A stretch of DNA of 64,000 bases, taken from contig SVGJ01000003.1 of NCBI GenBank assembly GCA_015056415.1, forward strand, positions 1 to 64,000, given 5' to 3'. The notes beneath the pieces are model-generated. The model was given only the letters and a program-made list of their open reading frames with translations, did not search any database and was not told the DNA's origin. Numbering within the stretch: position 1 is the first letter of the stretch; every line of letters starts with the position of its first letter. The translations under genes and the position numbers were made by a program. Shown here piece after piece: positions 1 to 8,875 of the stretch. Origin of the DNA: Clostridiales bacterium. GTDB lineage: Bacteria; Bacillota; Clostridia; Christensenellales; Aristaeellaceae.

Positions 1-629
1 GTGACGTCCAGCATGGTGTCCTTGTAGAGGTTATCCAGCTGCTTCTGGCAGGCGGTGAGCACCATGCCCATGCCGCGAATCAGGGTGGAGCGGGCCTCGG
101 TCATGTCGGAAACGGAAACGCCGCGCTGGGCCATGGTGCGGTAGTTGGCCAGCATTTTGAGGGTGGTGGGCAGGTAGTAGTTCATGAATTTACGGATCTG
201 GCCGGCCTTCATGGGCTTATCCGCCACTGTTTTGAAGATCTGGACGCATAGGCGCTCAAGCTCGTCCATCTGGCTGGAGAGGACCTCGTCAGGATTGGCG
301 TCGTTCTCGGCACGGATCTGCTGGAGCATCTCCTGACCCCTGGCAATGACGGCGTCAGCCGCCTCGTTGCCGGAAAGCGGGAGCTCCTCCACCTCGGCAG
401 GGCGTTTTTGGGCGTCCTGCTTGTTATGGGTGGTCAGGTCCAGCCCGGAGGCCATAATGCTGATGACCTTGCCGGCCAGGATCGCCAAACCGCCGCAGAG
501 CAGGAAATCGCTGATGCGGAAAAGCGGGAAGATGCTGGCGTACAGCAGGGCGATAACGCCGCCGGTGATCAGGCCGGCCTTGAAGCCCTTGTTCTTCTGC
601 TTGGACGTGTGCTTCTTCTTGGTGCTCAT
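1..629 (-). CDS. XpaC-like (5-bromo-4-chloroindolyl phosphate hydrolysis family) membrane protein, 3' end outside window
   Basis: Partial: the frame runs off the left edge. Translated from 629 it begins MSTKKKHTSKQKNKGFKAG, a very basic start, followed by a hydrophobic membrane segment (about residues 18-50). A soluble helical part follows, containing the stretch KFMNYYLPTTLKMLANYRTM typical of the XpaC/PF10112 family. In clostridia this family usually precedes a TelA-type toxic-anion-resistance gene, which would lie before base 1 and cannot be checked. ATGs at 644 and 653 are in frame; 629 was chosen because GGAAG lies about 8 nt upstream. The family has no firm biochemical role despite its name. 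A good sigma-A promoter sits at 677-705. Confidence 0.6.
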   Translation of the reverse strand, partial: MSTKKKHTSKQKNKGFKAGLITGGVIALLYASIFPLFRISDFLLCGGLAILAGKVISIMASGLDLTTHNKQDAQKRPAEVEELPLSGNEAADAVIARGQEMLQQIRAENDANPDEVLSSQMDELERLCVQIFKTVADKPMKAGQIRKFMNYYLPTTLKMLANYRTMAQRGVSVSDMTEARSTLIRGMGMVLTACQKQLDNLYKDTMLDV

Positions 630-676
630 TTCAGATGCTTCCATTCCTTTCATCGCCTGAAATCCAGGCTGGTATC

Positions 677-705
677 ATTATAGCACAATTGGAAGATCAT
701 GAAAA
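677..705 (-). promoter_or_regulatory. Sigma-A promoter for the XpaC-like gene
   Basis: On the minus strand, TTTTCA (-35) and TATAAT (-10) are separated by exactly 17 bp, about 45 bp upstream of the XpaC-like start. Confidence 0.55.
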
Positions 706-742
706 GGAGTTAACAGATGAGAATTTGGTGAGGAAACATTAA

Positions 743-771
743 GAATACAATGTGGCCCCCCTTCATACACT
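743..771 (+). promoter_or_regulatory. Candidate sigma-E (mother-cell) sporulation promoter
   Basis: GAATACA at 743-749 and CATACACT at 764-771 are separated by 14 bp. The second matches the sigma-E -10 consensus CATACAnT and the spacing is right. No good sigma-A promoter is visible in this gap. It lies just upstream of the SipL-like gene, whose homologues are sigma-E dependent. The -35 match is weaker than the -10. Confidence 0.4.
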
Positions 772-799
772 CCAGCAGACGGAAGGAGGAATACGCATC

Positions 800-2329
800 A
801 TGGATATGCGATTGGTGAAAGAAAACATTCAGCTGGAGCAGCCGATGGGTCGGGGCCAGAGTCAGGCCGTGGTGGAGGGGGAGATCACCCTGCCCGGCGG
901 CCTGCGGGAGGAGGCCCGGGTGCTGCACGCGGGCGGCATGGTAGTGGTGGATAATGTGGAAGCCATGCAGGATCGTGTATCCGTGACGGGCAAGGTGGTG
1001 TTCCACACGCTGTATACGCAGGGGGATCATACCCGGGTCAACGCTATGGAGGCCACTGCGGATTTTACCCACATGATGGATATGCCCGGCGCGCAGCCCA
1101 GAAACCTGTGCCATGCGGAGGGAATGGTGGAGCATGTGGACGCCGCTGCCAGCGGGGGAAGGCTGAGCCTGCGGGGCGTTGTGCGGATCTGCGCGAGCGC
1201 GGTGAGCCAGCAGCCTGTGGAGGCAGTGACGGGCGTCTCCGGCGCGGAGGGCATCCAGAGCCGGGCACGGGAGGTTCAGGTGAAGCGTACCGTAGCCAGC
1301 GGCGAGGACGAAACGCTCCTGCGGGAAGAATTCGCCCTGCCGCAGGGGCTTCAAATACGCGAAACGCTTTACGCCACGGCCAGGCCGCAGGTGCAGGAGA
1401 TCAGCGGCGGGCTTGGCCGCTGCGGCGTGACGGGACAGGTGGAGCTGGAGGCGGTGCACGCCACCGACCTGCCCGGCAAACCGGTGGTGATTACCCGGCA
1501 CAGCATCCCCTTTGACCATGTGGTGGAGCTTAGCAGCCAGGAAGGCGAAACCCTTCATGGCGAAGCCGTGGTCAAGGATGTGGCGGTGGCCAGCCAGGAG
1601 CAGAGCGAGGATGAACGCACCCTGCGGGCCGAGGTACTGCTGGGACTGAAGGGACGGGCGGACACCCGGGAGAAGATCACGCTCCTGGATGACGCCTATA
1701 CCACCACGGGGGACGATCTGCGCCTGACCTGCCGGGAGGTACACTGCCGCGTGGAGGATCACGCGCAGCAGACGGCGGAAAGCGGCAAGACCATGCTGAT
1801 CCTGCCTGAGGGCAGCCGCCCTGTGCGGGGCGTGCTGTGCGCCTTTGCCACGCCCGCTGTGACCAGCCGGGAGCAGATCGGCGGGAGGCTCACCGTGGAG
1901 GGCATGCTGGAGACCTCCCTCATCTACATGACGGATGACTCGGAGGAACCGGCGGCGGTGTTTGTGGAGGAGCCCTTCCGGCTGACCTTCGCCGCCCAGG
2001 CCGGGGAGGAGGATTTCATCAGTCTGACCTGCGGGGATCTGGACGCCGTGGCCATTACCAGCGACAGGGTGGAGCTGCGCTATGTGATGCATCTGCAGAT
2101 CAGCGGCATGCAGCGGGAGCCGGTACGGCTGGTGACGGAGGTGCTGCCGGTATCCTCGGGGCCGGTGGACGGGAGCATCGTTCTGTATTTCACCCAGCCC
2201 GGGGAGCGCCTGTGGGATATTGCCCGGCGCTACCGCGTGCCGGAAAAGGAGATCCGGGAGCTGAATCCGGAACTGGCGGAGGAGCCCAAGCCCGGCCAGG
2301 GCGTGGTGGTATGGCACAGGATGGCGTAA
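800..2329 (+). CDS. sipL: SipL-like spore coat morphogenesis protein (DUF3794 repeats, C-terminal LysM)
   Basis: 509 residues. The body is built of repeated DUF3794-type modules (visible repeats of HTLYTQGDHTRVNAMEA-like and HSIPFDHVVEL-like segments). The last 55 residues form a LysM domain (TQPGERLWDIARRYRVPEKE ... ELNPEL). This is the architecture of Clostridioides difficile SipL, which binds SpoIVA and attaches the coat to the forespore, functionally replacing SpoVID of Bacillus. Start at 800 has GGAGG at 786-790; an upstream in-frame ATG at 752 lacks a ribosome site. It stands alone, ended by a strong hairpin. Other DUF3794 proteins exist in clostridia, so assignment to SipL itself rests on the LysM tail and length. 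Confidence 0.75.
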   Translation: MDMRLVKENIQLEQPMGRGQSQAVVEGEITLPGGLREEARVLHAGGMVVVDNVEAMQDRVSVTGKVVFHTLYTQGDHTRVNAMEATADFTHMMDMPGAQPRNLCHAEGMVEHVDAAASGGRLSLRGVVRICASAVSQQPVEAVTGVSGAEGIQSRAREVQVKRTVASGEDETLLREEFALPQGLQIRETLYATARPQVQEISGGLGRCGVTGQVELEAVHATDLPGKPVVITRHSIPFDHVVELSSQEGETLHGEAVVKDVAVASQEQSEDERTLRAEVLLGLKGRADTREKITLLDDAYTTTGDDLRLTCREVHCRVEDHAQQTAESGKTMLILPEGSRPVRGVLCAFATPAVTSREQIGGRLTVEGMLETSLIYMTDDSEEPAAVFVEEPFRLTFAAQAGEEDFISLTCGDLDAVAITSDRVELRYVMHLQISGMQREPVRLVTEVLPVSSGPVDGSIVLYFTQPGERLWDIARRYRVPEKEIRELNPELAEEPKPGQGVVVWHRMA

Positions 2330-2374
2330 AAAAGGCTTCCGTATGGCGATAACCATGCGGAAGCTTTCTTTTTT
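2330..2374. terminator. Bidirectional terminator between SipL-like gene and GNAT
   Basis: Perfect-looking stem GCTTCCGYATGG around a CGATAA loop, with T-tract on the plus side (CTTTCTTTTTT) and A-tract on the other, so it can serve the convergent genes on both strands. Confidence 0.8.
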
Positions 2375-2389
2375 ATGCGCCGGCGTTGC

Positions 2390-3187
2390 TTATCGGGCGG
2401 CGATGGTGCACAGCTTGCCCCGGAGAACATAGCCAATTTTTTCATAGCAGGCATTGGAGGCGGCGTAGTCCGCGTCGGTATACAGCATGGGCGTAAGGCC
2501 TTGACCGGCTATCAGTTGCGTGACCTGATAGACCAGATGCTGTGCGTAGTGCCGCCTGCGGAAGGCTGGCCTGGTGTAGACGCTGCCCACGCAGCCCAGG
2601 TCGCCATTGGCGTTGAAGGAGCAGCAGGCCGTCACGGCGCCGGAAGCGTCTTTCCAGAAAAAGAAGGCATTGCGGCTGATGTGCTGCGCAGCCTTCAGGC
2701 GGCAGCTTTCCAGACCCTGCTGGTCAGCGGCGACGGCGTTGTGAAACTCATGGATCATTTGGGCGGCTTCATCGGTATCCTCTGGCACGCAGATGTGGAG
2801 GTGCCCGTCGGCAGGCGCCTCGGGCGCGATGGCCGCGGGGCAATCGTAGGCGAACATATTGGTGGCGATGCGCAGATCGCCCCCGGTTTCCCTGGTCCGG
2901 CCGATAAAGTATTCGGCCAGATCGTATTTCAGATTGTACCGGAAGCCCTCCGCCGGGGAGAGCGTTCCGGAGGCCAGCTGCCATACCCGTTCCTTTTCGG
3001 CGGGGGTAAGGTCATCGGGCGTCCAGAGCCATACGGGGTAGGGCATGACAGTGTGGCAGAGAATGAACCTTTCATGGTCGGTGAGCAGGCAGCTGCAAGG
3101 CTCGTGCAGCACGCGGCTCAATACGGCAAAGGTGTACCGGTCTGCCTCCAGCAGGCGGAAATCCCGTTCATCAGCGAAGTGATCCAT
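2390..3187 (-). CDS. GNAT family N-acetyltransferase
   Basis: About 265 residues. The C-terminal half carries the GNAT fold: FRRRHYAQHLVYQVTQLI matches the acetyl-CoA pyrophosphate-binding motif A, and YAASNACYEKIGYVLRGKL is the usual motif B end. The N-terminal half is a separate region of about 130 residues seen in two-part GNATs and may hold a degenerate first domain. In-frame starts lie at 3196 (GTG), 3193 and 3187 (ATG); 3187 has AAGGG at a suitable 8 nt. Substrate unknown. It is convergent with the SipL-like gene and sits downstream of the two-component operon terminator. Confidence 0.75.
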   Translation of the reverse strand: MDHFADERDFRLLEADRYTFAVLSRVLHEPCSCLLTDHERFILCHTVMPYPVWLWTPDDLTPAEKERVWQLASGTLSPAEGFRYNLKYDLAEYFIGRTRETGGDLRIATNMFAYDCPAAIAPEAPADGHLHICVPEDTDEAAQMIHEFHNAVAADQQGLESCRLKAAQHISRNAFFFWKDASGAVTACCSFNANGDLGCVGSVYTRPAFRRRHYAQHLVYQVTQLIAGQGLTPMLYTDADYAASNACYEKIGYVLRGKLCTIAAR

Positions 3188-3236
3188 TGCCATCACCCTT
3201 CATCATGGAATAAAGGTACTGATTCGCCAACAGCAT

Positions 3237-3266
3237 GAAAAATCCTGCATCGAAGGATGCAGGAGA
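3237..3266 (-). terminator. Terminator of the two-component operon
   Basis: Minus-strand stem TCCTGCATC-CTTC-GATGCAGGA followed by TTTTT, directly after the histidine kinase stop. Confidence 0.8.
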
Positions 3267-3273
3267 AAGGCGT

Positions 3274-4728
3274 TTAAGCCATCGGCAGCTCAAACCAGAA
3301 GGTGGTTCCTTCGTCCGGTTTGCTTTCTACGCCATAGGGAGCGCTGTGCTGTTCCAGGATGCTCCGTACGATGGACAGGCCCAATCCGCTGCCGATAATG
3401 GCACGCTTGTGGGTTTCGCTGGTGCGGTAGTAGCGATTCCAGATCAGGGGCAGCTCTTCTGCGGGGATGCCCTTGCCGGTGTCGCGGATGGACAGGCGAA
3501 CCCGGCCATCGCGCAGCTCCTGGAAAACGAGGATCTGCCTGTCGCTGCCGGTGTAGGTCAGGGCGTTGCCGGCCAGGTTGTATACCACCTGGCTGATGCG
3601 GGCTTCATCGGCGGTGACGGTGAGATGGCGCCCGGGTTCGAAACGGATGGTATATCCGTCGGACTCCACCAGCTTGCCGATGCGGTTGAGGATCTCCTGT
3701 ACGGCGGCTGTCAGGTCAAAGGCGGCGGTGTTCATGGGCAGCGCACCGGACTGCAGCCGGGAGAAATCCATCACCTCGCCCACCAGGGAGGAGAGACGGG
3801 CCGTCTCGTCGATGATGATCTGCATATTCTCGGGGGTATTCTCGCCGGGAATGTCACGCATGGCCTCGGCATAGCCGCCGATCATGGTCAAAGGTGTGCG
3901 CAGGTCGTGGCTGATGTTGGCGATAAGCTCGTGCTGTAGTCGATCGACCTGACTCAGGTCATCGGCAGCCCGGGCCAGCGTGGCGTTGAGCTCGGCCATT
4001 TCACGGTAGTTGCCGCCGTGCACGGGCTGCTGAAAGCGGCCGCGGGAGAGCTCGCGTGCAGCTGCGTTGGTCTCTATGATAGGACGGGATACGTTGCGGG
4101 AGATCAGCGCGGCAAGACCCAGCGCGCCAAGCAGCACCACCAGGGTGATCAGCAGCAGCTGGGAACGCAGCGTGGTGACGGTGGCGTCCAGCGGGGTGAT
4201 GATGGCGTTGAGCAGCAGGTAGCCCTCATCGCCGCCGGGCAGGGTGATGCGCCGGGCGTACAGCAGACTCTGGTGGCTGGACTCCGCCGCGGGGGGCACG
4301 GAGCCCACAAAGCGCCGGGCGTTGTAGCGGTTATTCTGGAAGGGCTGAACGTTGAATTGTTCGATCAGCGTGGAGCCGTCGCCGGGGATGCGCTCGCACC
4401 ACCAGCTCAGGTCGCGTACGTTCATGCGGTGGATCAGGCAGAACTGGGTGTCCTTGCTGGAGAGCACCGGGCGACGGCTGCTGTCCAGCACAAGGATGCA
4501 CACATCGTTCTGGGTGGCGAGCTGGTCGGCCAGGAGGCTGACCTCGTCATTATCGATGTTGTCCAGCACGGCGTTGGCAGCGGAGGCCACCTGATTGGTT
4601 TTGTAGTAGCGGTAGAAATCATCCAGCCATACGATCTGAAACAGCCACATGATCCCTATCACAAACGCGACGAAAAGCACCAGATAGAGCATGATACGGC
4701 TTCTGATGCCCAGTTTATTCCTTTTCAA
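3274..4728 (-). CDS. Membrane sensor histidine kinase
   Basis: About 484 residues from the chosen TTG start. TM1 (residues 11-31), an extracytoplasmic region of about 155 residues, TM2 (190-209), HAMP (about 210-262), HisKA with phospho-acceptor His274 in NISHDLRTPL, then HATPase_c with DTGKGIPAEELPLIWNRYY and GSGLGLSIV. The signal sensed is unknown. The frame is open upstream to 4839, but that part overlaps the response regulator and is a shadow. TTG at 4728 overlaps the regulator stop (4715) and has GGAG upstream; the first in-frame ATG is at IMLYLV inside TM1. Translational coupling with the regulator is likely. Confidence 0.9.
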   Translation of the reverse strand: MKRNKLGIRSRIMLYLVLFVAFVIGIMWLFQIVWLDDFYRYYKTNQVASAANAVLDNIDNDEVSLLADQLATQNDVCILVLDSSRRPVLSSKDTQFCLIHRMNVRDLSWWCERIPGDGSTLIEQFNVQPFQNNRYNARRFVGSVPPAAESSHQSLLYARRITLPGGDEGYLLLNAIITPLDATVTTLRSQLLLITLVVLLGALGLAALISRNVSRPIIETNAAARELSRGRFQQPVHGGNYREMAELNATLARAADDLSQVDRLQHELIANISHDLRTPLTMIGGYAEAMRDIPGENTPENMQIIIDETARLSSLVGEVMDFSRLQSGALPMNTAAFDLTAAVQEILNRIGKLVESDGYTIRFEPGRHLTVTADEARISQVVYNLAGNALTYTGSDRQILVFQELRDGRVRLSIRDTGKGIPAEELPLIWNRYYRTSETHKRAIIGSGLGLSIVRSILEQHSAPYGVESKPDEGTTFWFELPMA

Positions 4729-5386
4729 AGCGGTATCCCACTCCTCGCAGCGTGGTGATCTTTTCGGCACAGGCGCCCAGCTGGCGGCGCAAAAGCTTGA
4801 TGTGGGTGTCCAGGGTGCGGTCGTCGCCGAAGAAATCATAGCCCCAGACCTCGTTGATGAGCTTCTCTCTCGTCAGGGCGATGCCGCGGTTGCGCACCAT
4901 GTAGAACAGCAGGTCGTATTCCTTGGGGCTCAGGTCCAGCTGGCGGCCTGCCAGGGTGACGCGGCGGGCGGTGAAGTCCACCGTGAGCTCGCCCATGGTG
5001 ACCTGGTCGGTTCCCGGCGCGACCGCTATGCCGGCGCGCTTGAGGATGGCGGCCACGCGCATCATCAGCTCCTTGGGGGAGAAGGGCTTGACCACATAAT
5101 CGTCTACGCCCAGCTCAAAACCGTGGATGCGGTCGTACTCCTCGCCCCGGGCGGAGAGCATCAGCATGGGCACCTGACTGGTTCGGCGGATCTCGCGGCA
5201 GGCGGAAAAGCCGTCCAGCTCGGGCATCATCACATCCATGATGACAAGGTCGTAGCTTTTTTTGCGGCAAAGCGCCACGGCTTCCATGCCGTTGCCGGCT
5301 TCCTCGACCTCGTAGCCCTCAAAAACGGCGTATTTGCGGATAAGCTCGCGGATCTTCTGCTCGTCATCCACGATCAGCAGCGTCAT
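4715..5386 (-). CDS. OmpR/PhoB-family response regulator
   Basis: 223 residues. Receiver domain with acidic pair DD (7-8), phospho-acceptor Asp51 in IMDVMMPELDGF, and Lys in VVKPFSPKEL; C-terminal winged helix with RTLDTHIKLLRRQLG and a GVGYRFEKE end typical of PhoB-type DNA-binding domains. It overlaps the start of the downstream kinase by about 14 nt, so the two form a coupled operon. Unlike the regulator at 9899 all phosphorylation residues are intact. Targets cannot be read from the sequence. Confidence 0.95.
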   Translation of the reverse strand: MTLLIVDDEQKIRELIRKYAVFEGYEVEEAGNGMEAVALCRKKSYDLVIMDVMMPELDGFSACREIRRTSQVPMLMLSARGEEYDRIHGFELGVDDYVVKPFSPKELMMRVAAILKRAGIAVAPGTDQVTMGELTVDFTARRVTLAGRQLDLSPKEYDLLFYMVRNRGIALTREKLINEVWGYDFFGDDRTLDTHIKLLRRQLGACAEKITTLRGVGYRFEKE

Positions 5387-5442
5387 AGGATCACCTCGCA
5401 GGAAAGTATAGCATATTTTGCGGCAAATGCACAGCGGGAAAA

Positions 5443-5796
5443 TCAGTGAACGCTGAGCCTGACGGTGATCAACTGGTTGTGGTGGCGCTGGAGACGAAGC
5501 TGCATACTCTGGTGCGCGGCCTGCAGCACCGATTCCAGCTGGAGGATGTCGGCAAAGGCGATGCCGTCGGCCTGCAGCAGCACATCGCCGGGGAGGATTC
5601 CCGCCCTGTCGGCGGTGCTTCTGTTCCTGACCGCCAGCACGGAGACGCCCTCTTCGCCGTCCAGCAGCACAAGACCCAGCTCGGCCATGCGGGTCACGGC
5701 CTTATCGGGCGGGGCAGGGATGCCGGCATGGAGAAATACCGCGCCCGCGACCAACAGCCACAGGCCGAGCACGATGGCGATCGCTTGCTTGCGCAT
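5443..5796 (-). CDS. Small membrane-anchored PDZ-domain protein
   Basis: 117 residues. An N-terminal hydrophobic segment (MRKQAIAIVLGLWLLVAGAV) acts as signal or anchor. Residues about 40-110 form a PDZ-type module: VSVLAVRNRSTADRAGILPG then DVLLQADGIAFADILQLESV matches the ligand loop and GD-x-L core of HtrA/RseP PDZ domains. No protease domain is attached. It lies 56 bp upstream of the two-component operon in the same direction, so it may be co-transcribed and might modulate signal perception at the membrane (inference). Its position and lack of a catalytic partner are unusual. Confidence 0.7.
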   Translation of the reverse strand: MRKQAIAIVLGLWLLVAGAVFLHAGIPAPPDKAVTRMAELGLVLLDGEEGVSVLAVRNRSTADRAGILPGDVLLQADGIAFADILQLESVLQAAHQSMQLRLQRHHNQLITVRLSVH

Positions 5797-5877
5797 TCCG
5801 GCATCCCTCCCTTTTATCCTCCATCATAGCCGACGAAGGTGACGAACACATGAACTCGCCATGACAGGGAAATGAAT

Positions 5878-5906
5878 TTGCACATTTGTTCAAGCCGTGC
5901 TATACT
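5878..5906 (+). promoter_or_regulatory. Sigma-A promoter for traX-like gene
   Basis: TTGCAC at 5878-5883, 17-bp spacer, TATACT at 5901-5906; start codon 33 bp downstream. Confidence 0.75.
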
Positions 5907-5938
5907 TTGCAGTATCCTGCCGAAGGAGGCGTGTACGA

Positions 5939-6673
5939 ATGGAGAAACGAACTCCCATTGCGGGCAATACGGCCACGGGCTGGCTCAAGCTGATAGCGCT
6001 GATTTTCATGTTCTGCGATCATGCGGGCAAGATGCTGCTGCCCGGCATGCTGGAGATGCGTATGCTGGGACGCATTGCGTTCCCGCTGTATTGCTGGTGC
6101 ATGGTGGTCGGATTCCACTACACCCGCAGCGTTCCCAAATATCTGCTGCGGATCCTGCTGATCGGCCTGGCTTCGCAGCCGCTTTACATGCTGGGACTGA
6201 ACCACACCTGGCGTGAGCCGAACATTTTCCTTACGCTGTTCGTGGCGCTTTGCGCACTGTGGGGCATCCGGGGCAGGAAATTCTTCAGCCACATCTGGGC
6301 GCCTGTGCTGGCGGTGCTGGCCGCGATCTTGCTGAAGTGCGATTACGGCTGGAATGGTGTGCTGCTGGTGCTGCTGCTCTATGCGGCGCGGAACAGCCGG
6401 GGCGCCATCGCGGCGGTGATGATCGCCTTCTGCCTGTACTGGGGCGCGAGCTCGCTGACGGTGACCTCGTTCTTCGGGCTGAGGCTGAACGGGATCCCGG
6501 CGCCCTACAACCAGATCACAGCCCCCTTCCTGAAGCGGCAGGCGCTGGCCATCCTCTCGCTGCCTCTGATGCTCTTCCGCTTCCCCAGGGATGTGAAGCT
6601 TCCCGCCTGGGTGAGCTACGCCCTGTATCCGGCGCATCTGGTGGTGCTGATCATCCTCGAACAAATTTTCTGA
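5939..6673 (+). CDS. TraX-family multipass membrane protein (putative acyltransferase)
   Basis: 244 residues, 7-8 hydrophobic segments. The N-terminal TGWLKLIALIFMFCDHAGKM and GRIAFPLYCWCMVVGFHYTR are hallmarks of the TraX family (PF05857). The founding member acetylates F-pilin; chromosomal clostridial members resemble membrane O-acyltransferases and have no pilin nearby. Start at 5939 has GGAGG at 5926-5930; the frame is open further upstream but crosses the promoter. Monocistronic between a clear promoter and a terminator at 6682-6716. Substrate unknown. Confidence 0.75.
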   Translation: MEKRTPIAGNTATGWLKLIALIFMFCDHAGKMLLPGMLEMRMLGRIAFPLYCWCMVVGFHYTRSVPKYLLRILLIGLASQPLYMLGLNHTWREPNIFLTLFVALCALWGIRGRKFFSHIWAPVLAVLAAILLKCDYGWNGVLLVLLLYAARNSRGAIAAVMIAFCLYWGASSLTVTSFFGLRLNGIPAPYNQITAPFLKRQALAILSLPLMLFRFPRDVKLPAWVSYALYPAHLVVLIILEQIF

Positions 6674-6681
6674 TAAAAACG

Positions 6682-6716
6682 CCGCGGTCTTTGATTGAAA
6701 AGATCGCGGTATTTTA
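6682..6716 (+). terminator. Terminator after traX-like gene
   Basis: Stem CCGCGGTCTT / AAGATCGCGG (one mismatch) followed by TATTTTAGTTG. Confidence 0.6.
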
Positions 6717-6728
6717 GTTGTATTTTTG

Positions 6729-6757
6729 TTGTCGGCGGGGAGAAAATCAACTATAAT
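6729..6757 (+). promoter_or_regulatory. Sigma-A promoter of dapF-dapL-cysK operon
   Basis: TTGTCG at 6729-6734, 17-bp spacer, perfect TATAAT at 6752-6757, 32 bp before the dapF start. Confidence 0.75.
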
Positions 6758-6789
6758 GAAAAATATTCGATTTTGCAAGGAGCGAGGTT

Positions 6790-7626
6790 ATGCGCTTTAC
6801 GAAGATGCAGGGCATCGGCAACGACTACATTTATGTGAATTGCTTCGAGGAGTATCTCCGTGATCCTGCGGCCCTGGCGGTGCGCATGAGCCGCCCCCAC
6901 TTCGGCGTGGGAGCGGACGGCCTGGTGCTGATCGAGCCCAGCGATGTGGCTGACTTCGGTATGCGGATATTCAACAGCGACGGCAGCGAAAGCGAGATGT
7001 GCGGCAATGCCACCCGCTGCATCGCCAAATATGTTTATGAGCGCGGCCTGACCGACAAGACGGAGATCAGCCTGATGACCGGCTCGGGTCTGAAGCAGCT
7101 GCAGCTGCGCACACGGGGTGGCAAGGTTCACTCTGTGCGGGTGGACATGGGCTCGCCGGAGCTGAATCCCCGCATGGTGCCGGTGGATCTTCCAGGCGAG
7201 ATCATCCTGGGCCACCGGCTGGAGGTAGGCGGCATGGTCTATCCCATCCACTGCGTCTCCATGGGCAATCCTCATTGCGTTATCTTCGTCAATGATCCGG
7301 ACGATGTGGATCTGCCCAGCATCGGCCCGGTGATCGAGAACCACCGCCTCTTCCCCAAACGCACGAATGTGGAGTTCGTTACCGTGAAGGATCGCCATCA
7401 TATCCGTATGCGGGTGTGGGAGCGGGGCGCCGGAGAGACCATGGCCTGCGGCACGGGCGCCTGCGCGGCGCTGGTGGCCTCGGTGCTGACGGGCAAGGCT
7501 GACCGCAGCGCGGAGGTAAGGCTCAATGGCGGTATACTCCAGGTCGAGTGGTCGCCCGAGGATAATCACGTATACAAGGAAGGCCCGGCGGAATTCGTGT
7601 TTGACGGCGTCTGGCCCGAGGATTAA
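6790..7626 (+). CDS. dapF: Diaminopimelate epimerase
   Basis: 278 residues, the normal length. Converts LL- to meso-diaminopimelate for lysine and peptidoglycan synthesis in the cytoplasm. Both catalytic cysteines are present: Cys71 in EMCGNATRC and Cys220 in [10 protein letters not shown]; the N-terminus [17 protein letters not shown] is the family signature. RBS AAGGAGCGAGG lies just before the ATG. First gene of an operon with dapL (13 bp downstream) and cysK, joining the last two steps of the aminotransferase-type DAP pathway. Confidence 0.97.
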   Translation: MRFTKMQGIGNDYIYVNCFEEYLRDPAALAVRMSRPHFGVGADGLVLIEPSDVADFGMRIFNSDGSESEMCGNATRCIAKYVYERGLTDKTEISLMTGSGLKQLQLRTRGGKVHSVRVDMGSPELNPRMVPVDLPGEIILGHRLEVGGMVYPIHCVSMGNPHCVIFVNDPDDVDLPSIGPVIENHRLFPKRTNVEFVTVKDRHHIRMRVWERGAGETMACGTGACAALVASVLTGKADRSAEVRLNGGILQVEWSPEDNHVYKEGPAEFVFDGVWPED

Positions 7627-7639
7627 GGAGGAGCGAGCG

Positions 7640-8872
7640 ATGTTTCACGTAAACGATCATTTTCAGAAGCTGCCGGGTTCCTATCTTTTCGCTGAGATTG
7701 CAAGGCGAGTGAAGGTCTATCAGCAGGAGCACCCCGAGGCGGACATCATCCGACTGGGCATCGGCGATGTGACCAAGCCCCTGGTGCCTGCCGTGATCGA
7801 GGCCATGCACAAGGCCGTGGATGAGATGGGCTGCCAGGAGACCTTCCGTGGCTATGGCCCGGATTTTGGCTATGATTTCCTGGTGAATGCCATCCGTGAG
7901 GGGGATTACGCCTCCCGTGGTATCGAGATCGCCTTTGACGAGGTGTTCATTTCCGATGGCGCCAAGTCCGACGTGGGCAACATCCAGGAGCTGTTCAGCG
8001 AGGACGCGGTCATCGCCGTGACCGACCCGGTTTATCCCGTGTACGTTGATTCCAACGCCATGGCCGGCCGTGCCGGCGACTATGAGGGCGACCGCTGGAA
8101 CCGTCTGGTCTATCTGCCCTGCAACGCGGAGAACGGTTTTGTTCCTCCCGTGCCGGATCGCCCGGTGGACGTGATTTATCTGTGCTATCCCAACAACCCC
8201 ACCGGCACCGTGCTGACCAGCGATCAGCTCAAGGTTTATGTGGACTGGGCGAAGGAAAACGGCGCCATCATCATCTATGACGCGGCCTATCGCGCCTTCA
8301 TCAACACCCCCGGCGTGCCCCTGAGCATCTATGAGGTGGAGGGCGCAAGGGAAGTGGCCATCGAGTGCAATTCCTTCAGCAAAACGGCGGGCTTCACCGG
8401 TACCCGCTGCGCCTACACGGTGATCCCCCATGAGGTGTGCGGCCTGGACAGTAAGGGCGGCAAGGTGGAGCTCAACGCCATGTGGAAGCGCCGCATGGCC
8501 ACCAAGTTCAACGGCGTGAGCTATCCCATCCAGCGGGCCGCCGCTGCGGTGTATACCGAAGAGGGCCAGAAGCAGATCAAGGAAGTTATCGCCTCTTATA
8601 TGGAGAACGCCAGGATCATCCGCGAGAGCCTGGCGGAACAGGGCTTTACCGTGTTCGGCGGCACCGACGCGCCTTACATCTGGCTGAAGGTGCCCCAGGG
8701 CATGACCAGCTGGGAGTTCTTCGACCTGCTGCTGGACAAGTGTCACATCGTGGGTACGCCCGGTTCCGGCTTTGGCCCCAGTGGCGAAGGTTATTTCCGC
8801 CTCACGGCCTTCAACACCCTGGAGAAGACCAGGCAGGCCATGGAACGGGTCAGCAAGCTGAAGGAGGCGTAA
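7640..8872 (+). CDS. dapL: LL-diaminopimelate aminotransferase
   Basis: 410 residues, matching DapL of plants, chlamydiae and clostridia. PLP-dependent conversion of tetrahydrodipicolinate to LL-DAP in one step, bypassing the succinylase or acetylase branch. PLP lysine is Lys248 in [29 protein letters not shown] and the N-terminal [20 protein letters not shown] are family marks. The ATG at 7640 has AAGGAGG at 7625-7631; an open extension upstream overlaps dapF and is not real. Next to dapF it forms a complete THDP-to-meso-DAP module. Confidence 0.97.
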   Translation: MFHVNDHFQKLPGSYLFAEIARRVKVYQQEHPEADIIRLGIGDVTKPLVPAVIEAMHKAVDEMGCQETFRGYGPDFGYDFLVNAIREGDYASRGIEIAFDEVFISDGAKSDVGNIQELFSEDAVIAVTDPVYPVYVDSNAMAGRAGDYEGDRWNRLVYLPCNAENGFVPPVPDRPVDVIYLCYPNNPTGTVLTSDQLKVYVDWAKENGAIIIYDAAYRAFINTPGVPLSIYEVEGAREVAIECNSFSKTAGFTGTRCAYTVIPHEVCGLDSKGGKVELNAMWKRRMATKFNGVSYPIQRAAAAVYTEEGQKQIKEVIASYMENARIIRESLAEQGFTVFGGTDAPYIWLKVPQGMTSWEFFDLLLDKCHIVGTPGSGFGPSGEGYFRLTAFNTLEKTRQAMERVSKLKEA

Positions 8873-8875
8873 GCC

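Noticed and set aside
4728..4839. Longer N-terminus for the histidine kinase
   Set aside because: Those codons overlap the response regulator and lack any hydrophobic or conserved segment.
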